Assembly: GCA_014621425.1 (NCBI GenBank)
Contig: JAANBB010000137.1
Location: 23,965-87,964 of the forward strand
DNA length: 64,000 bases
Direction of reading: 5' to 3'
Source of the DNA: Cylindrodendrum hubeiense
Lineage: Eukaryota > Ascomycota > Sordariomycetes > Hypocreales > Nectriaceae
Position numbers and translations under genes: made by a program. The notes beneath the pieces were generated by a model. It made no database searches. It had not been told where the DNA came from and worked only from the letters and a program-made list of their open reading frames with translations. Positions within the stretch are counted from its first letter, which is position 1. Each line of letters starts with the position of its first letter. Below, in pieces: positions 34,293 to 46,299 of this stretch.

Positions 34293-36682
34293 ATGAAACC
34301 CACAGCCAGCAAAAGAACCCTACGTGGAAAGTACTCGCTCGGAGGATGCGGGACATGTCGCCAACGCCATGTCAAGTGTGACCAGATCCGCCCAACATGC
34401 CTGACGTGCAGGGCAGTGGGTGCAGTTTGCGATGGATTTCGAACACAATTGAAGTGGGTAACGAATGGCAGAGTGCCAACTGGCGGAGCTCGCAATTCCG
34501 TACGCCATGTACCCCGGAAACCAATCTACACAGGTATGTGCTCCGATTCGACTCAGATGATGCAGCTCGAACCTAAGATCCGCCAGACCATGCACAGGCT
34601 TCTACCAGTACCCTCCTACAGCTGGATGTGCCGACTGGAAGTGTTGATGAAACCCTGTCTGAGCTCGAAACGAAATGCAAAGATGTTCCTGCCGCCGCAA
34701 GTGAGGGCGTTGTGATTGGCCCTTTCGGCGTTTTTAGCACTCGTCGACAGAGTTTGGATCCCGTGAATGGACCAGATTCTACCCCTGACACCAGTGGGGA
34801 TTGTGTTGTTGGTGTTGATGAAGACGACAATATTGATGACAGCCTGGACTACCTTGGAATGCTCAATAACGTGGACAACTTGCTCGATTGGCCGGATCTA
34901 TTTGACTTGGACTCATCCAACTGGCTGTCTCAACAGGATGTTGACGAAGATCTCGGTCAAGAACCATCACACCTTTATTCATCCCATCCACCTACTACAA
35001 CTTCACTTCCACAAGACAACTCTGCCTTTCAAGTCCAAATTTCAAGTAATAACTTGGACACGGCCCCGGAAATAGAAAGAGAACTTGTCGACGTACCAAT
35101 GCCGAAAACTCCTTCAGCGACCTCTTTGGACCCCGGAAACGCACAATTGCTTCTCGAGCACTATACAAACAATGTGATGCCTCATTTATGGTCATTACCA
35201 ATTGGCCAGAAATCACCCTTAGATATTCACGTGGATGCAGCTGTCACGACCCTTGCGAGATTAACTTACATAGCAAAGAAGTCGGTTTCACATGCTAGTA
35301 TAGCCAATCTGCTTGCAATGTTAGCAGTCTCGGCAAAGCATCTGAATTCACGGACCGATAAACCTCCGAATCCAGTCGACGATTCCTGGCAAGAGATTGC
35401 AGACCGCATGGCCACAGAAGCGAAGGAAAATTTACAATATTCTCTGCAAAATGAAATCACTCCAAAAGTTGCCAAGTACAAAGATCAGCTTATGGCAATT
35501 TCTGCGCTACTTGCCTTTGCGGTACGACACAAAAGTCTATGTAATTTCATCGCTGACCTCAGACCACCATAGATATCATATGATAGACAAAGAGATGCGA
35601 GGGCATACATGGTTGATGCTGAAAGGCTGCTCAGGACATGTGGCCTCGCTAAGAGAACTATTTCACGGAAAGCCAGGCTTTTACATCACACATATACCTG
35701 GAACCGGATCGTAGGCGAGAGTACCTATCTTTGCCGCAGCTATGACAATGCCGAAATTACAAGTACAGAGCAACTAAACCAGTCGTATAGAGACCAGCCA
35801 GCAGACCAGCGTATCGCAAACTCGGGCACCTCCACCCGTGGGCGGCGATTGGGCCAGAACCCGAGACTGGATGATTTTCTTCGCCTTGATTTAAATTTAC
35901 CAGCCGAAAACGATGGGCAAACCGATACCCGAGAGGGCGAAGGGAATCTTTTCGACATGCACCTTGAAGAATGCAAGGGCAGGTCGGAATCGACATTTCG
36001 GCTACTTTACGGTATTTCAGAAACCTGGCTAAGCCTCCTTTCCCAGACAACACGGTTAGCAAATATAATGGAAACCTTAAATGAGAGCAAGGAAAGACCG
36101 GATCCTATATTCCTGGGGGCTGTGGAGCGGCGAAAGCAACGACTTGAAAACATGATTTGCTCTTTTGCGGCCACCAACACTAGCAACACAAACTCAACGT
36201 CTGCCCCACACCGTCGACAACAGGATCAGCGGCCACACGCGTCTACTGGAAACTTCAATCTGCCCCGAAACAACATGGTGCAGGCATTAAACTGGGCCCT
36301 TGTCATATTCTTCTACCGTAGAATCCGGAACGTCAATCAGTGGATTCTCCAGGATCATGTGAACAATGTCATCCAAGCCCTGAAAGAGTTTGACGCCTCC
36401 TGCGAGTTGGACAATATCGAGGGGCCTGGGTCTCCATGGCCGGCATTCATGGCCGGCAGTGAGGCCATGTCATCGGCCCAAAGAGAGTATCTTTCTGGCT
36501 GGCTGGACCGTGCATTCGCTAGAACAGGATTTCCGAGGTTTCAAACAGCCAGGGCTTGCATACAGGAGGTCTGGAAACGCCAGAGTTGGTCACGTCAGGA
36601 GCGAGGAAGGCAAAGCGATGATAAGATGTGGACTTGGGTGCACGTGGCGAAAGAACAATCTTTATACCTCTTACTTTCTTGA
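34293..36682 (+). CDS. Zn2Cys6 transcription factor
   Basis: Three exons in the best model (34293-34533, 34578-35540, 35595-36682), 763 aa. The N-terminal binuclear zinc cluster has Cys19, 22, 29, 36, 39 and 46. An acidic, Asp/Ser/Thr-rich region follows (about 150-260) and then the regulatory domain of fungal-specific type 2, with the recognisable block KARLLHHTYTWNRIVGESTY. The first intron is only 44 nt and the second acceptor was chosen to close phase, so both junctions could be a few bases off. Its position, divergent from a permease, suggests it controls that gene. Nuclear DNA-binding regulator; target genes not shown by sequence. Confidence 0.85.
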
Positions 36683-38163
36683 AATAGACAGGATTACCGT
36701 GTTTCTGATGAAAGCTACTATCCACTGTATTCAAAGGCGTCCAGGCCATTCACTACCGGGCGCAGCACTCGGCTGGTGGAAGCGGAGCGGGGTTCTTGGC
36801 ACGAATTGTAAGCGGAACTGGCGATGCAGGATGGACCGAACGCGAGGTTAAGGTGCCAGAGTAGACGCTCGTCAGACGCCACAAAAGGCATCGGTACATC
36901 TTGACAGTCGATATATCGGAGGATTGTACAACCCCAGTCTCAATCTAACATTAGAAGAAAGTACCTTTACTCAAAACTGTCCTCGGTATGGCGTCTTTAG
37001 TGCCGTGTCTTGGATTGTGGCTTAGTGCGGCCCTATGCTTAATCTGGGTCGAGTTTCCGCGATCCGGATGCTGCGTATTACAATGCGGGGAAAGCTCGGG
37101 GTTCACCTGGGGAAGAGCAAGGATTCTCGATCTCAAGTATTCGGCCAGCGGAATTAGAATAATAAACTCCGAACTTCGATTGCCATTGCGGAAAGGTTTA
37201 CATTGTCGGAATTTATGCTCGTCACATCTGGCCAAAAAAGACCATCGGAGGCGCGTAAGTAATGCAGCATCATAACAGCATGCTTAATCCCGAATCATAA
37301 GTTGATTCTGAGGTAAGCGGAATTATAGAGAATACTCCCGTGAAGAATGGCCATCTACGCATATCTCATTAAAGACCGGAAAAATGTACATTGCATCTGC
37401 CGATGAGTAGTGCCGAAGGCCAAGCCCAGATCTGTTTTGTCTTGAACATGCAATGATTGAACGTCATAACTAGTCCGAATGGCGGAAGCTAGGAGTCTCC
37501 TCATATGCCGCGGGTATTTTGACGGTATGATCTCGGGTCCGGATTCCGAATCAGGGTTTGCGTAGCGTAGGTACCGGTGCACCCCGCGGATCCCGCATGG
37601 ATATTCCGTGAACGGATATTCCGCAATGCGTCCGTGAATAATGAAACACGGACAGCGATAACTGGTGATTAAAAAAAGAATAGACAAGCATACTTGTAAT
37701 GTGGGGATTATTTCGTGGCTCGTCCAGTAGACTTCGAGTTCTTGATGGGGAGGCTTCCATTTTGGCCATGATCAGCCAGCAGCATCGTCGCAGCGTCTCT
37801 CCCGTCGGCGGCCGATCCACATCAACATCCAATGGCTATTATTCCTTCTAGTGATGCCTTTGCCGGATGAGTCACTAGTGAAACCTTTGTGAGCATGTAT
37901 TGACGAACGTGGCGGTGGACAAGGCTGGTTCGGACATTTCCTGGCGTTCGGCATGTTTTCGTGCCCGCGTAATGAGGCGGTAAGCTAAGCTGAACGATCA
38001 AGTTGGATTTGGGGAAATGAGATACTGTATAGAATCCCAAGGAAGAAAGAGTGCAATATATATAATGAGAAGGTTGGCCATCAAGGTTGACACAGCCAGA
38101 ATCTAACGCCATTCTACCATTCCACACTGCCTTAGTCCATCAACTTCTCTTCCACGAATCAAC
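36683..38163. other. 1.5-kb spacer, no convincing gene
   Basis: 3' flank of the regulator and promoter of the GFA gene. It includes a 95-codon plus-strand frame (36988-37275) with a hydrophobic start but no similarity I know, and several short CCG/CGG-type half-sites near 37530-37635. Confidence 0.45.
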
Positions 38164-38721
38164 ATGGTCTCTCTACACCCCTTAATTGACAACGGCCTTA
38201 CCAAGGGCAGCGACTCTTTTGCGGGCGGAAAGCTCCGATGTCACTGCCAAAGCAACCCTGTTGAGGTCACCCTGAGCGGCAACGTTGCCCACAACCACGC
38301 CTGTGGATGCTCCAAGTGCTGGAAGCCCAAGGGCGCCCTCTTCTCCGTCGTCGCCGTTATCTCCCGAGACCAGTTGAGCGTTACTGCCAATGAGAACAAA
38401 TTGAAAATCGTCGACAACTCAGCCACCATTCTACGAAACGCCTGCAAGGACTGTGGCGTCCACCTCTTCGGCCGTATTGAGAAGGACCATGCGTTCAAGG
38501 GCCTTGACTTTGTCCACGTTGAGCTTTCTAACGAAAAGGGCTGGCAGGAGCCCCAATTTGCGGCATTTGTATCATCTATTATTGAGCAAGGGTTTGAAGC
38601 CAGCCGCATAGATGAGGTCCGCGAAAAGTTCAAGTCGGTTGGACTGGAGAGTTATGATGCGCTGTCCCCGCCCTTGATGGACGCCATTGCGACCTGGACC
38701 GCCAAGCAATCTGGCAACTAA
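38164..38721 (+). CDS. GFA-domain enzyme (glutathione-dependent formaldehyde-activating family)
   Basis: Single exon, 185 aa, no signal peptide. The zinc-binding Cys pattern of the GFA fold is complete: CHC (Cys26, 28), CGCSKC (Cys47, 49, 52) and CKDC (Cys94, 97), in a beta-tent protein of the usual length. Members named S-(hydroxymethyl)glutathione synthase were proposed to condense formaldehyde with glutathione. Many fungal members are uncharacterised, so the exact reaction is uncertain. The sequence from 15 to 185 looks intact and strongly codon-biased in the first half. Confidence 0.92.
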   Translation: MVSLHPLIDNGLTKGSDSFAGGKLRCHCQSNPVEVTLSGNVAHNHACGCSKCWKPKGALFSVVAVISRDQLSVTANENKLKIVDNSATILRNACKDCGVHLFGRIEKDHAFKGLDFVHVELSNEKGWQEPQFAAFVSSIIEQGFEASRIDEVREKFKSVGLESYDALSPPLMDAIATWTAKQSGN

Positions 38722-39400
38722 TACAGTGGTCCATGAGAGGTTATCATTTTCTTGATGGTCAAAGTTAATTAAAATTAAATATATGAACAAATCCAATATT
38801 ACTATTGCGCATGTGTCATCCTCTCTGTCATCTAATAGCTGAGCGAATACATCTGTTCATGTCTCAATTGACACTATAAGAGAACGAGTTTTCTAATCCA
38901 GATAAATACTGAAAAAAGTTGGGTTGCTCGATCATGGATCTGCGAAATTTTGCAAAGTCCTCCTAGCCTTACTCGAAAATGCGATGGGTCTCAGCAACGA
39001 GTTCTTGGTTCACAACACCCTAATCGGGTCTCATCCTCGTCCACTTTAGAAACGTGAAAGAATTAGAATAGAGCTTACGTTCCTATGGCATTTTATATTA
39101 ATTACATGCTTCAAAGGCTCCTCAAATCTCAATCCTTCCCCTCTGAGAGAGAAAGAGGCTGTAAGATTAGCTTGGAAAATGTGGGATTATTATTCGACTT
39201 ACATGTGATATCGGTCGGGTTGCGAGTCTTAGCTACCGGCCCAGCTATTGCATCTACCCTGTACATAGACCCCTTCACCTTTAGAGACCAGCCAAACATG
39301 TCGTCTTGCCCGGTAGGGGATTTGGTCAACAGTCTGCCCTGTTAGACTTTATGGTAATCCTCACCGCCAATGACAAGACAAGATCTGCCTCTATGGTGTC
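38722..39400. other. spacer containing the decayed end of the LysM gene
   Basis: The 3' side (about 39190-39330, minus strand) still resembles a second LysM domain in broken frames (NPLPGKTTC, then GEGVYVQ), listed as a finding. The rest is AT-rich with no gene. Confidence 0.4.
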
Positions 39401-39933
39401 CTATACACACTCAATAAACAACAGCAACAACAGCCATAACGATAACAACAACGAAATGAAATTTGTTGCAATTCCTGGCACCGTGGTGGTGGGGGCTGAA
39501 TTTGATGTGGTGCAAACGGGTGCTTTGGTTGAGGCGGTCTTTGCGGAGGTAGTGGCAGTTGAGAAAGCTGTAACATTCACATCTACACAATAGGAGTATC
39601 CCTTCCGGAAATTCCCACAACACTCTGTAATAGAAGGGTTCTATATAAGATAATAAATCAGTCATGGGCTCATTTTATGGAAGGATAGGCTCTAACCCAT
39701 TTTAAGAACTCTTCTAAGGTAGTGCTCCAAAATGCAGCCATATATTCGCATTCAATAGCCCCATCGTGATCATACCAGAAAATACAGTCCTTGGTAGTAC
39801 CTGGAGCAATTGGTAGAGATGGGATTTCGTCTCGTCGAATTTGCAAAGATAAAATGCCTCCACTGCCAATAACAGGCTCAATGGGCAATAAAGCAGCAGA
39901 GAGCAGGAAGAGGAAGAGATGTGACAGTGTCAT
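39401..39933 (-). CDS. small secreted LysM-domain protein
   Basis: Two exons (39933-39697, 39640-39401) around a 56-nt intron give 158 aa. Splicing joins EEFLKW to NPSITECCGN, restoring the classic LysM WNP motif that neither raw frame shows. Signal peptide about 1-23, LysM at about 47-100 (GTTKDC, FLKWNPS, GYSYCVDV with paired Cys), then a Thr/Ser linker and an odd Leu-rich end (SLLLSLWLLLLLF). LysM proteins bind chitin oligomers and can mask hyphae or fragments from host or competitor sensing. The hydrophobic end comes from reading a GTT/CTG-rich stretch that in another frame begins a second LysM (NCNKFHFV), so the gene looks truncated compared with multi-LysM relatives. Confidence 0.75.
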
Positions 39934-41688
39934 CTTGATACTTGAGCATAATGAAAAAATAAAGAATCGGAATTGAGTTTAAGAGATTGTGATGCTAGGT
40001 TGGCATCGGGAGGTTTATAAAGAATAAAAAATAAGCATATCATCTATGCTTGGTCGTGCTTTGCCTTGACACAGTCTTGGCAGACATGGGGTTTGCGGCG
40101 TGGCTTATGACTTTTGCACCCTGAACCTCGTGTTCATTAGCCGACCAGTCCTTTACGATGAGGCCCCAACGAGACAAAATAATTTTTATCATGGTGGTAC
40201 TAGAAGATGTCATGATGGCCTGATTGACGTCGGCTTATTGCTGTTGGTTATGCGAAATTGGTCATTGGGAAACCAAATTAATGAGAAACCCCTGTATTTC
40301 GTGAACGACAACCAACAGCGAACAAAAGTTCTCTTCCAATCTTTAAGCCCCACCACCTAAAACAGCAGGAGATGCAGCTGCGGAGATTTTCTCGGTATAT
40401 TCCGAGTCTCCGCACGCCCCTGACCCCCGCCAGGCCATGTGGCTACAGAAACAACAGCAGGAAAAGCCTGCTTTGAGTTACAACGATCCTAGGGCCTTTG
40501 TCCATCTTGACTAGAAGTCTCCTACCTGAGAAGAATAACCGTTCACTATCTGAATCGACTCAACTGAGAAGTTAGGCATCAAATGGGACGCTATCTTGCC
40601 ACGCATCTTCTATGTAGGACTAAGAAAGGCCGGGCCATCTAGCCGTTCAACCTCGACATCTCTAATCTATGGGCCATTAGCTGCCGCCCATCTAGTCACG
40701 ACAACCCCACTTAATCCACGAAGACATTGCTCATTTCCTTCCTCGAGATGCCGAAGCATACTTTCCGTCTCTTTGGGACAAGCCGGCTAGCAAGGCTGAT
40801 CAGGAAAACAGCCAAAACCCGCCAAAGAAACCTCTGTTAGGACTACCACTTGCGGCACAGCTGTGATCGCAGACTTCGATGCCTCAGCAGCTGCGGAAAA
40901 CGCCCCCATGGATGGGCCCTGCACTGTGGCCATCCAGGATATACATGGCCCGACAGCCAGATGCAGTCTCCGATAGACAGCCTTTGAAATCATCACCGAC
41001 AATATACGACTTTTGGTTTTGTTTGGAGGGTATAGAGCACTTCGCCATACCAGTGGGCGGAGCAGCTGATGTCTGGAGACGGAATTGTCACAATCCTGTC
41101 CTCGTCTCCATCTAGCTCTACCCTGGCCCAATATTTACTCCAGCGTCTTGCAGTCGATGGGCTAGGCACTCTTGGTTGAATCTGGAATATGGGTTGAGGA
41201 TTTTGTAAGTGATACGCTTGCTACAGTACGTGTTCCTTTTGCTGGATTTTGATTTCCTCTCTCTTTGCTGCGGCCATGTTGGTTTAAGAGGGTAGAGCAG
41301 GACCCGTACTCCATGTGGTGACTAATGGACAGCTGGGTGGACAAGACCATTCACATCGCTACGTGCAGTTCACATGACACAGAGAGACAACAACGAATGA
41401 ACCTCAGTTCATTGGCGTTTGAGATTATGCTACCGTTCAGGATACTTCTTACTCGCTATGTTAAGGTACCCCGTAGATAAACATCAGGCTGTTGGCATCA
41501 GCCCAGTCATCATGGCGCATGGCAAGGCGACCAACGGCCACCCCGGCCAATCATCAATCAGTCAGCCTCCTCGACCCCTCATCGTCTGACTGAGTGAAAT
41601 AAATTATTCATCGAGGTAGCAACAAAATATCTCCGCATGGTCATCACTCGAGGGCTGTTAGTGCAGTCTAAATCGTTCGCTAAACGCC
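39934..41688. other. 1.8-kb spacer, no convincing gene
   Basis: Divergent promoter region between the LysM gene and the NLR gene. A 114-codon minus-strand frame (40787-41131) shows no similarity I recognise. Nothing else seen. Confidence 0.45.
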
Positions 41689-44600
41689 ATGGAAGTGATC
41701 GGGGTCGCTGCAAACGCCATTGCCGTTGTTGACTTATCAGTCAAGGTCGCTGCGGTTTGCCTCCAGTATGCCAAAGACGTCAAAAATGCCGCCGCCGACA
41801 TCAACCGGCTTCGCACTGAAGTCGCCGGCCTAGAGAAAGCTTCCAAAGACGTGCAGCAGCTGTTGGCGAGCCCGAATGGCGCGAAACTCGAGAAATCCCA
41901 GAGTCTGGAAAGTACTCTCAAAGAGAGTCGCTTACAACTGGAAAAGTTGGACCAGAGACTCAAGCCAAAGACACCCCACAAGGCAATGAGCCGAATAGGC
42001 CTCCGTGCGCTCAAATGGCCATTTCAGCAGAAGGACGTGGAGGGTTTCGTTGAAGAGCTCAGGCGACACACACAGGATATCTCTTTTACTTTACAGGTGG
42101 ATCAGACGTAGGTCATCTTCCGTATCGTCCATTTCCACATCGCACTAACAAAGCCCTGAATTAGAGCCGTACTCCTCGAAGTCGATGAGAACATTTTGTA
42201 TCTTGATCAAAAAACGGTACTTGGTAAGCTCCCTGTCGCTATAGGAGCCACCTTCGACTCGCACGCGGAGGAGCATAACCCAACCTGCCTGCCAAATACC
42301 CGTACTGATCTCCTACGTCAAATATCCGAATGGGCCGAGGATCCTCACGCCGAGGCTATTTTCTGGCTCAATGGCATGGCTGGCACCGGGAAATCCACCA
42401 TATCCCGCACTGTCGCTCGGTCTTTCGCTCAGTCCGGGCTCCTTGGTGCTAGCTTCTTCTTCAAAACAGGCGAGGCTGACCGAGGTGGTTTATCCCATTT
42501 CTTTACGACTCTGGCTGCCCAGTTGGTTAAAAAGGAGCCCACCATCGCGCCGAAAATCAAGGCTGCTATTGACATTGATCCCCAAATAGTCGGAAAGGTA
42601 GTACAAGAGCAATTCGAGAAGCTCATCTTGGAGCCTCTATCTTCAATCGCTGGAGATGGAGAAAAACCAAAGACCCTTGTCATCATTGTTGATGCGCTTG
42701 ACGAATGTGACCGAGACGAAGACATCAGGCTCATTATCACACTCTTCAGTCAGGCCAAAACACTGCAGCCGTCTCAGCTAAGGATATTTGTCACAAGCCG
42801 ACCAGAACTGCCGATTCGCCTTGGTTTCAGCTCTATCAGAGGCGAATATCATGACATTGCCCTCCATGAAATACCAGAGCCTATCATCGAGCATGATATT
42901 TCAGCTTTCCTAGGACACGAGCTTGCGGCAATTAGGACAGAGTATAATACGTCTGTGCCAAAAGCCCGACAACTGCCTTTGGACTGGCCTGGGGAATCAA
43001 ATGTACAGATTCTTCTCAGGATGGCTGTTCCTCTTTTCATCTTTGCTGCTACAGTATGCCGTTTCCTAGCCGATAGGAGATGTGGAAACCCCGATCAACA
43101 ATTAGTTGAGGTTCTCAAATTCCAGACTGAAAGCCAGGAATCGCAACTTAATGCTACATATTTGCCTGTTTTAAATAGGTTGATCAGCAGCTTGTCTGTC
43201 AAGCAGCAACATAAGGTTATCCAGCGATTTCGAGAAATCATCGGCTCTCTTATCATTCTTGCAACCCCTCTCTCAGCATCCGCACTCGGGCAGATTATCA
43301 ACATACCGAAAGAGACTATCGATGATCAACTAGATATGCTTCATTCAGTTCTGAACATTCCATTATCAGAAGAATCCCCCGTCAGACTCCTGCATCTCTC
43401 TTTCCGCGACTTTCTGTTGGATTCTGAGAAGCAAGGAAAAAGCTTGTTCTGGGTGGATAAGACTCAAGCACATCGCCAAATGACGGAGAAATGTTTGCAT
43501 ATGATGGAAGGTCGTTTACGAAGCAATATTTGTAGTATTGCAGCGCCAGGATCAAACCGCTTCTCTATTAGCCCTGATAATATCAGGGATTTCTTGCCGC
43601 CAGAGTTGAGATATGCCTGTCTCTATTGGGCGCATCACCTGCAAGAATCCCAAATGTCAGTTTGTGATAACGGGTTGGTGCACAAATTTCTAGTGCATCA
43701 TTTCCTCCACTGGCTGGAAGCGTTGAGTCTTGATGGAAGTATTTCAGAAAGCATTCGTATAATCAAGGTTTTACAGTCAATTCTCAGTGTAAGTTATTGA
43801 TTGAAAAAGTCTTTCATCGGTGCTAACCACAGAGCAGCCAACGGAGAGCAAACAGGTTGAAGAGTTTCTTCAAGATGCCGAACGATTGATACTTGTGAAC
43901 AAGTCAATGATCGATTCTACTCCCCTCCAAGTATATTCTTCAGCCCTTATTTTTGTACCGAAGCAGAGCATCATACGGAACATATTCAAGGATAGTATCC
44001 CTGAATGGATTTCACTTCACCCGGATCCTGGGAACAGCTGGGACGAATCTATACAAATCTTAGAGGGCCATCGTCATTACGTTCAATCAGTCGCTTTCTC
44101 ACCGAACTCAATGTTTCTTGCCTCTGGCTCTGATGATAAGACGGTTCGAGTCTGGCGGGCTGATAATGGCGAGATTGTCCGCGAGCTCCAAGGACACGCT
44201 ATGGCTGTGAATTCAGTTGTGTTCTCGCCAGACTCAACAATTCTGGCCTCAGCAGCTTACGGTATCATATGGATCTGGCAGGTAAATACTGGCCAGTGCA
44301 TCCGCAAACTTGAACTGCATCGCGGTTTCATAAATTCGATCGCCTTCTCGCCTGACTCAACGCTTCTTGCCGCAGCCTCGGACAATAACAGAGTCCTTAT
44401 CTGCCGATTCAAAGATGGCAGGTGTATCCGTGAACTCGATCACAATGCTTCTGTGCGTTCGGTTGCTTTCTCGCCTGACTCAACACTTCTCGCTTCGGCC
44501 TGTAGTGATAAAATAGTCCGTCTCTGGCGAGTCGATATCCTAGAGTGTATCCATGAACTTAAGGGACACAATAATGGGGTATGTTCAGTGGCGTTTTCGC

Positions 44601-45868
44601 CTGACTCAATGCTTGTGGCATCAGCCTCTGAGGACAAGAAAGTAAGGCTCTGGCGGGTCAATGACGGAGAGTTAATCCGCGAGCTCTCTGGTCACGCCGA
44701 TGTGGTAAATTCTGTTGTGTTCTCGCCCAACTCGATGGTTCTTGCCTCAGGCTCTGAAGATACCACAATCCGCCTTTGGCGGGTTAGTGATGGCGAGTGT
44801 GTCCGTGTTTTCCGGGGGCATAGCGAGTGGGTGAATTCAATTGCATTCTCGCCTAACTCGGCGCTTCTCGCCTCATCCAGTGACGATAAGACCGTCCGAT
44901 TATGGAAGGCTGATGATACCGAATATATCTGCGAATTCCAGGGCCATACTGAAAGGGTATATTGGGTTGCATTCTCACCTGATTTGACCCTTATCGCCTC
45001 GGCAGGTGATGACGGAACAGTGAGGACCTGGAGATCCGATGATGGCGAGCGCATTTGCAAATTCCAGGGCGACAGTCATTTTGTGGCTTCGGCCGTCTTT
45101 TCGCCCAACTCAATGCTTCTGGCTTCGGCCACTTATGATGGGACGATCCGAGTTTGGCGTGTCCATGATGGCGAGTGTATCCACTTGTCAAAGGTTCGGG
45201 CAACAAAAGGCGCTTACGCAGCATTTTCTCCCGACTCCTTGCTTCTCGCCGCAGTCTCAGATGATAAGACTATCATAATCTGGCGTATCGACGATGGCAA
45301 GTGGATAAATACACTCCAGGGCCATAACAGCCGCGTCTGGTCCATCGCATTCTCGCCAAACTCAAAGCTTCTCGCTTGTGCCTCCGATGGTCCAAATATC
45401 CGAATCTGGAATATAGAGAGCGGTGATTGTACCCACGAGCTCCCGTTTCAATCAAACACATCAGTCTCTGTCGAATTTTCTAATGACTCAACACTCCTCG
45501 CCTCATCAAAGACGGAGAACACGGTTTCTTTCTCGTTGGTTAAAAATGGTGAGCACATCCACAAGCTCCACGATATGTCACCGCGCCACCTCAAATTCAG
45601 CACAGGCAACTCATCCCTTGTATCTGACGCCTTCCCTTTCTCAATACACGGTCAAGTTTCAATAAGTGGACAGAATTCAGTTTATCCTTACAACTGTCCT
45701 GGCTTTGGCATTAGTGAGGATACATGTTGGATTACATGGCAAGAAAGAAATTTACTTTGGTTACCAGCAACGTTTCGCCCAAGTTGCTCGGCTATCGTTG
45801 GGTCTAAGGTTGTGATCGGCTGTGCGTCAGGCAGAGTTATTATTATGGAATTGAAACCTCCAACATAG
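41689..45868 (+). CDS. fungal NLR: HeLo-like N-terminus, NACHT NTPase, WD40 repeats
   Basis: Three exons (41689-42107, 42165-43788, 43838-45868), introns of 57 and 49 nt, 1357 aa. The first 115 residues (MEVIGVAANAIAVVDLSVKV, then a coiled helical part) match the HeLo-like/PigL-type N-terminal domain of fungal STAND proteins. The NACHT core has Walker A GMAGTGKST (210-218) and Walker B LVIIVDALDECD (311-322), then FVTSRPELPIR and the winged-helix LLHLSFRDFLL. From about residue 755 eleven to twelve WD40 repeats follow with the repeated SVAFSPDSTLLASASxD core. Such proteins are thought to sense non-self through the repeats and trigger cell death through the N-terminus. Frame intact, all key NTPase residues present; ligand unknown. 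Confidence 0.92.
44056..45500 (+). repeat. WD40-coding tandem repeats inside the NLR gene
   Basis: About eleven units of roughly 126 bp (42 codons) share a TTCTCGCC-TGACTCAA core, clear at DNA level. Units differ by many substitutions, so this copy is not freshly homogenised. Confidence 0.75.
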
Positions 45869-46299
45869 TTCTTGTAGATCTGTTAATTGATTAAATTCGT
45901 TCAAGATTGATGTGACTGTCTCATTAGCTGTTATCCACCTCACACACATATCTCGTTTGGAAACGGTCTGTATCATCCCTTTCACTGCACCAAGTGCCAG
46001 TTGGACCCGGCTCGATAGACTGGTCACTGCGCTTGTGCTACATGACCAGTTCAATGCTCTAGGGTATGTGCTACTGAGGTTCATTTCCGGTGTTCTGCCG
46101 GATGGAGAAGCAATGGGCATCACATGACTGACGCCATCCCAACCAAGCCTTAATACCACCTCAAACAGTTGCCCAAACACACAACCATGAACTGCCTTCG
46201 AAGGAGATGGAAACCTGTAATTTAACGAATCAAAAGAGCTGCTGAAGCCTAATTGTTGAGAGTGACACGGCTCCTCGATTTGTTGGCCTCGAAAACACA
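45869..46299. other. spacer, promoter of the second Zn2Cys6 gene
   Basis: About 0.4 kb between the NLR stop and the next start. A long antisense frame (45827-46342) covers it but shows no similarity and is rejected. Confidence 0.5.
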
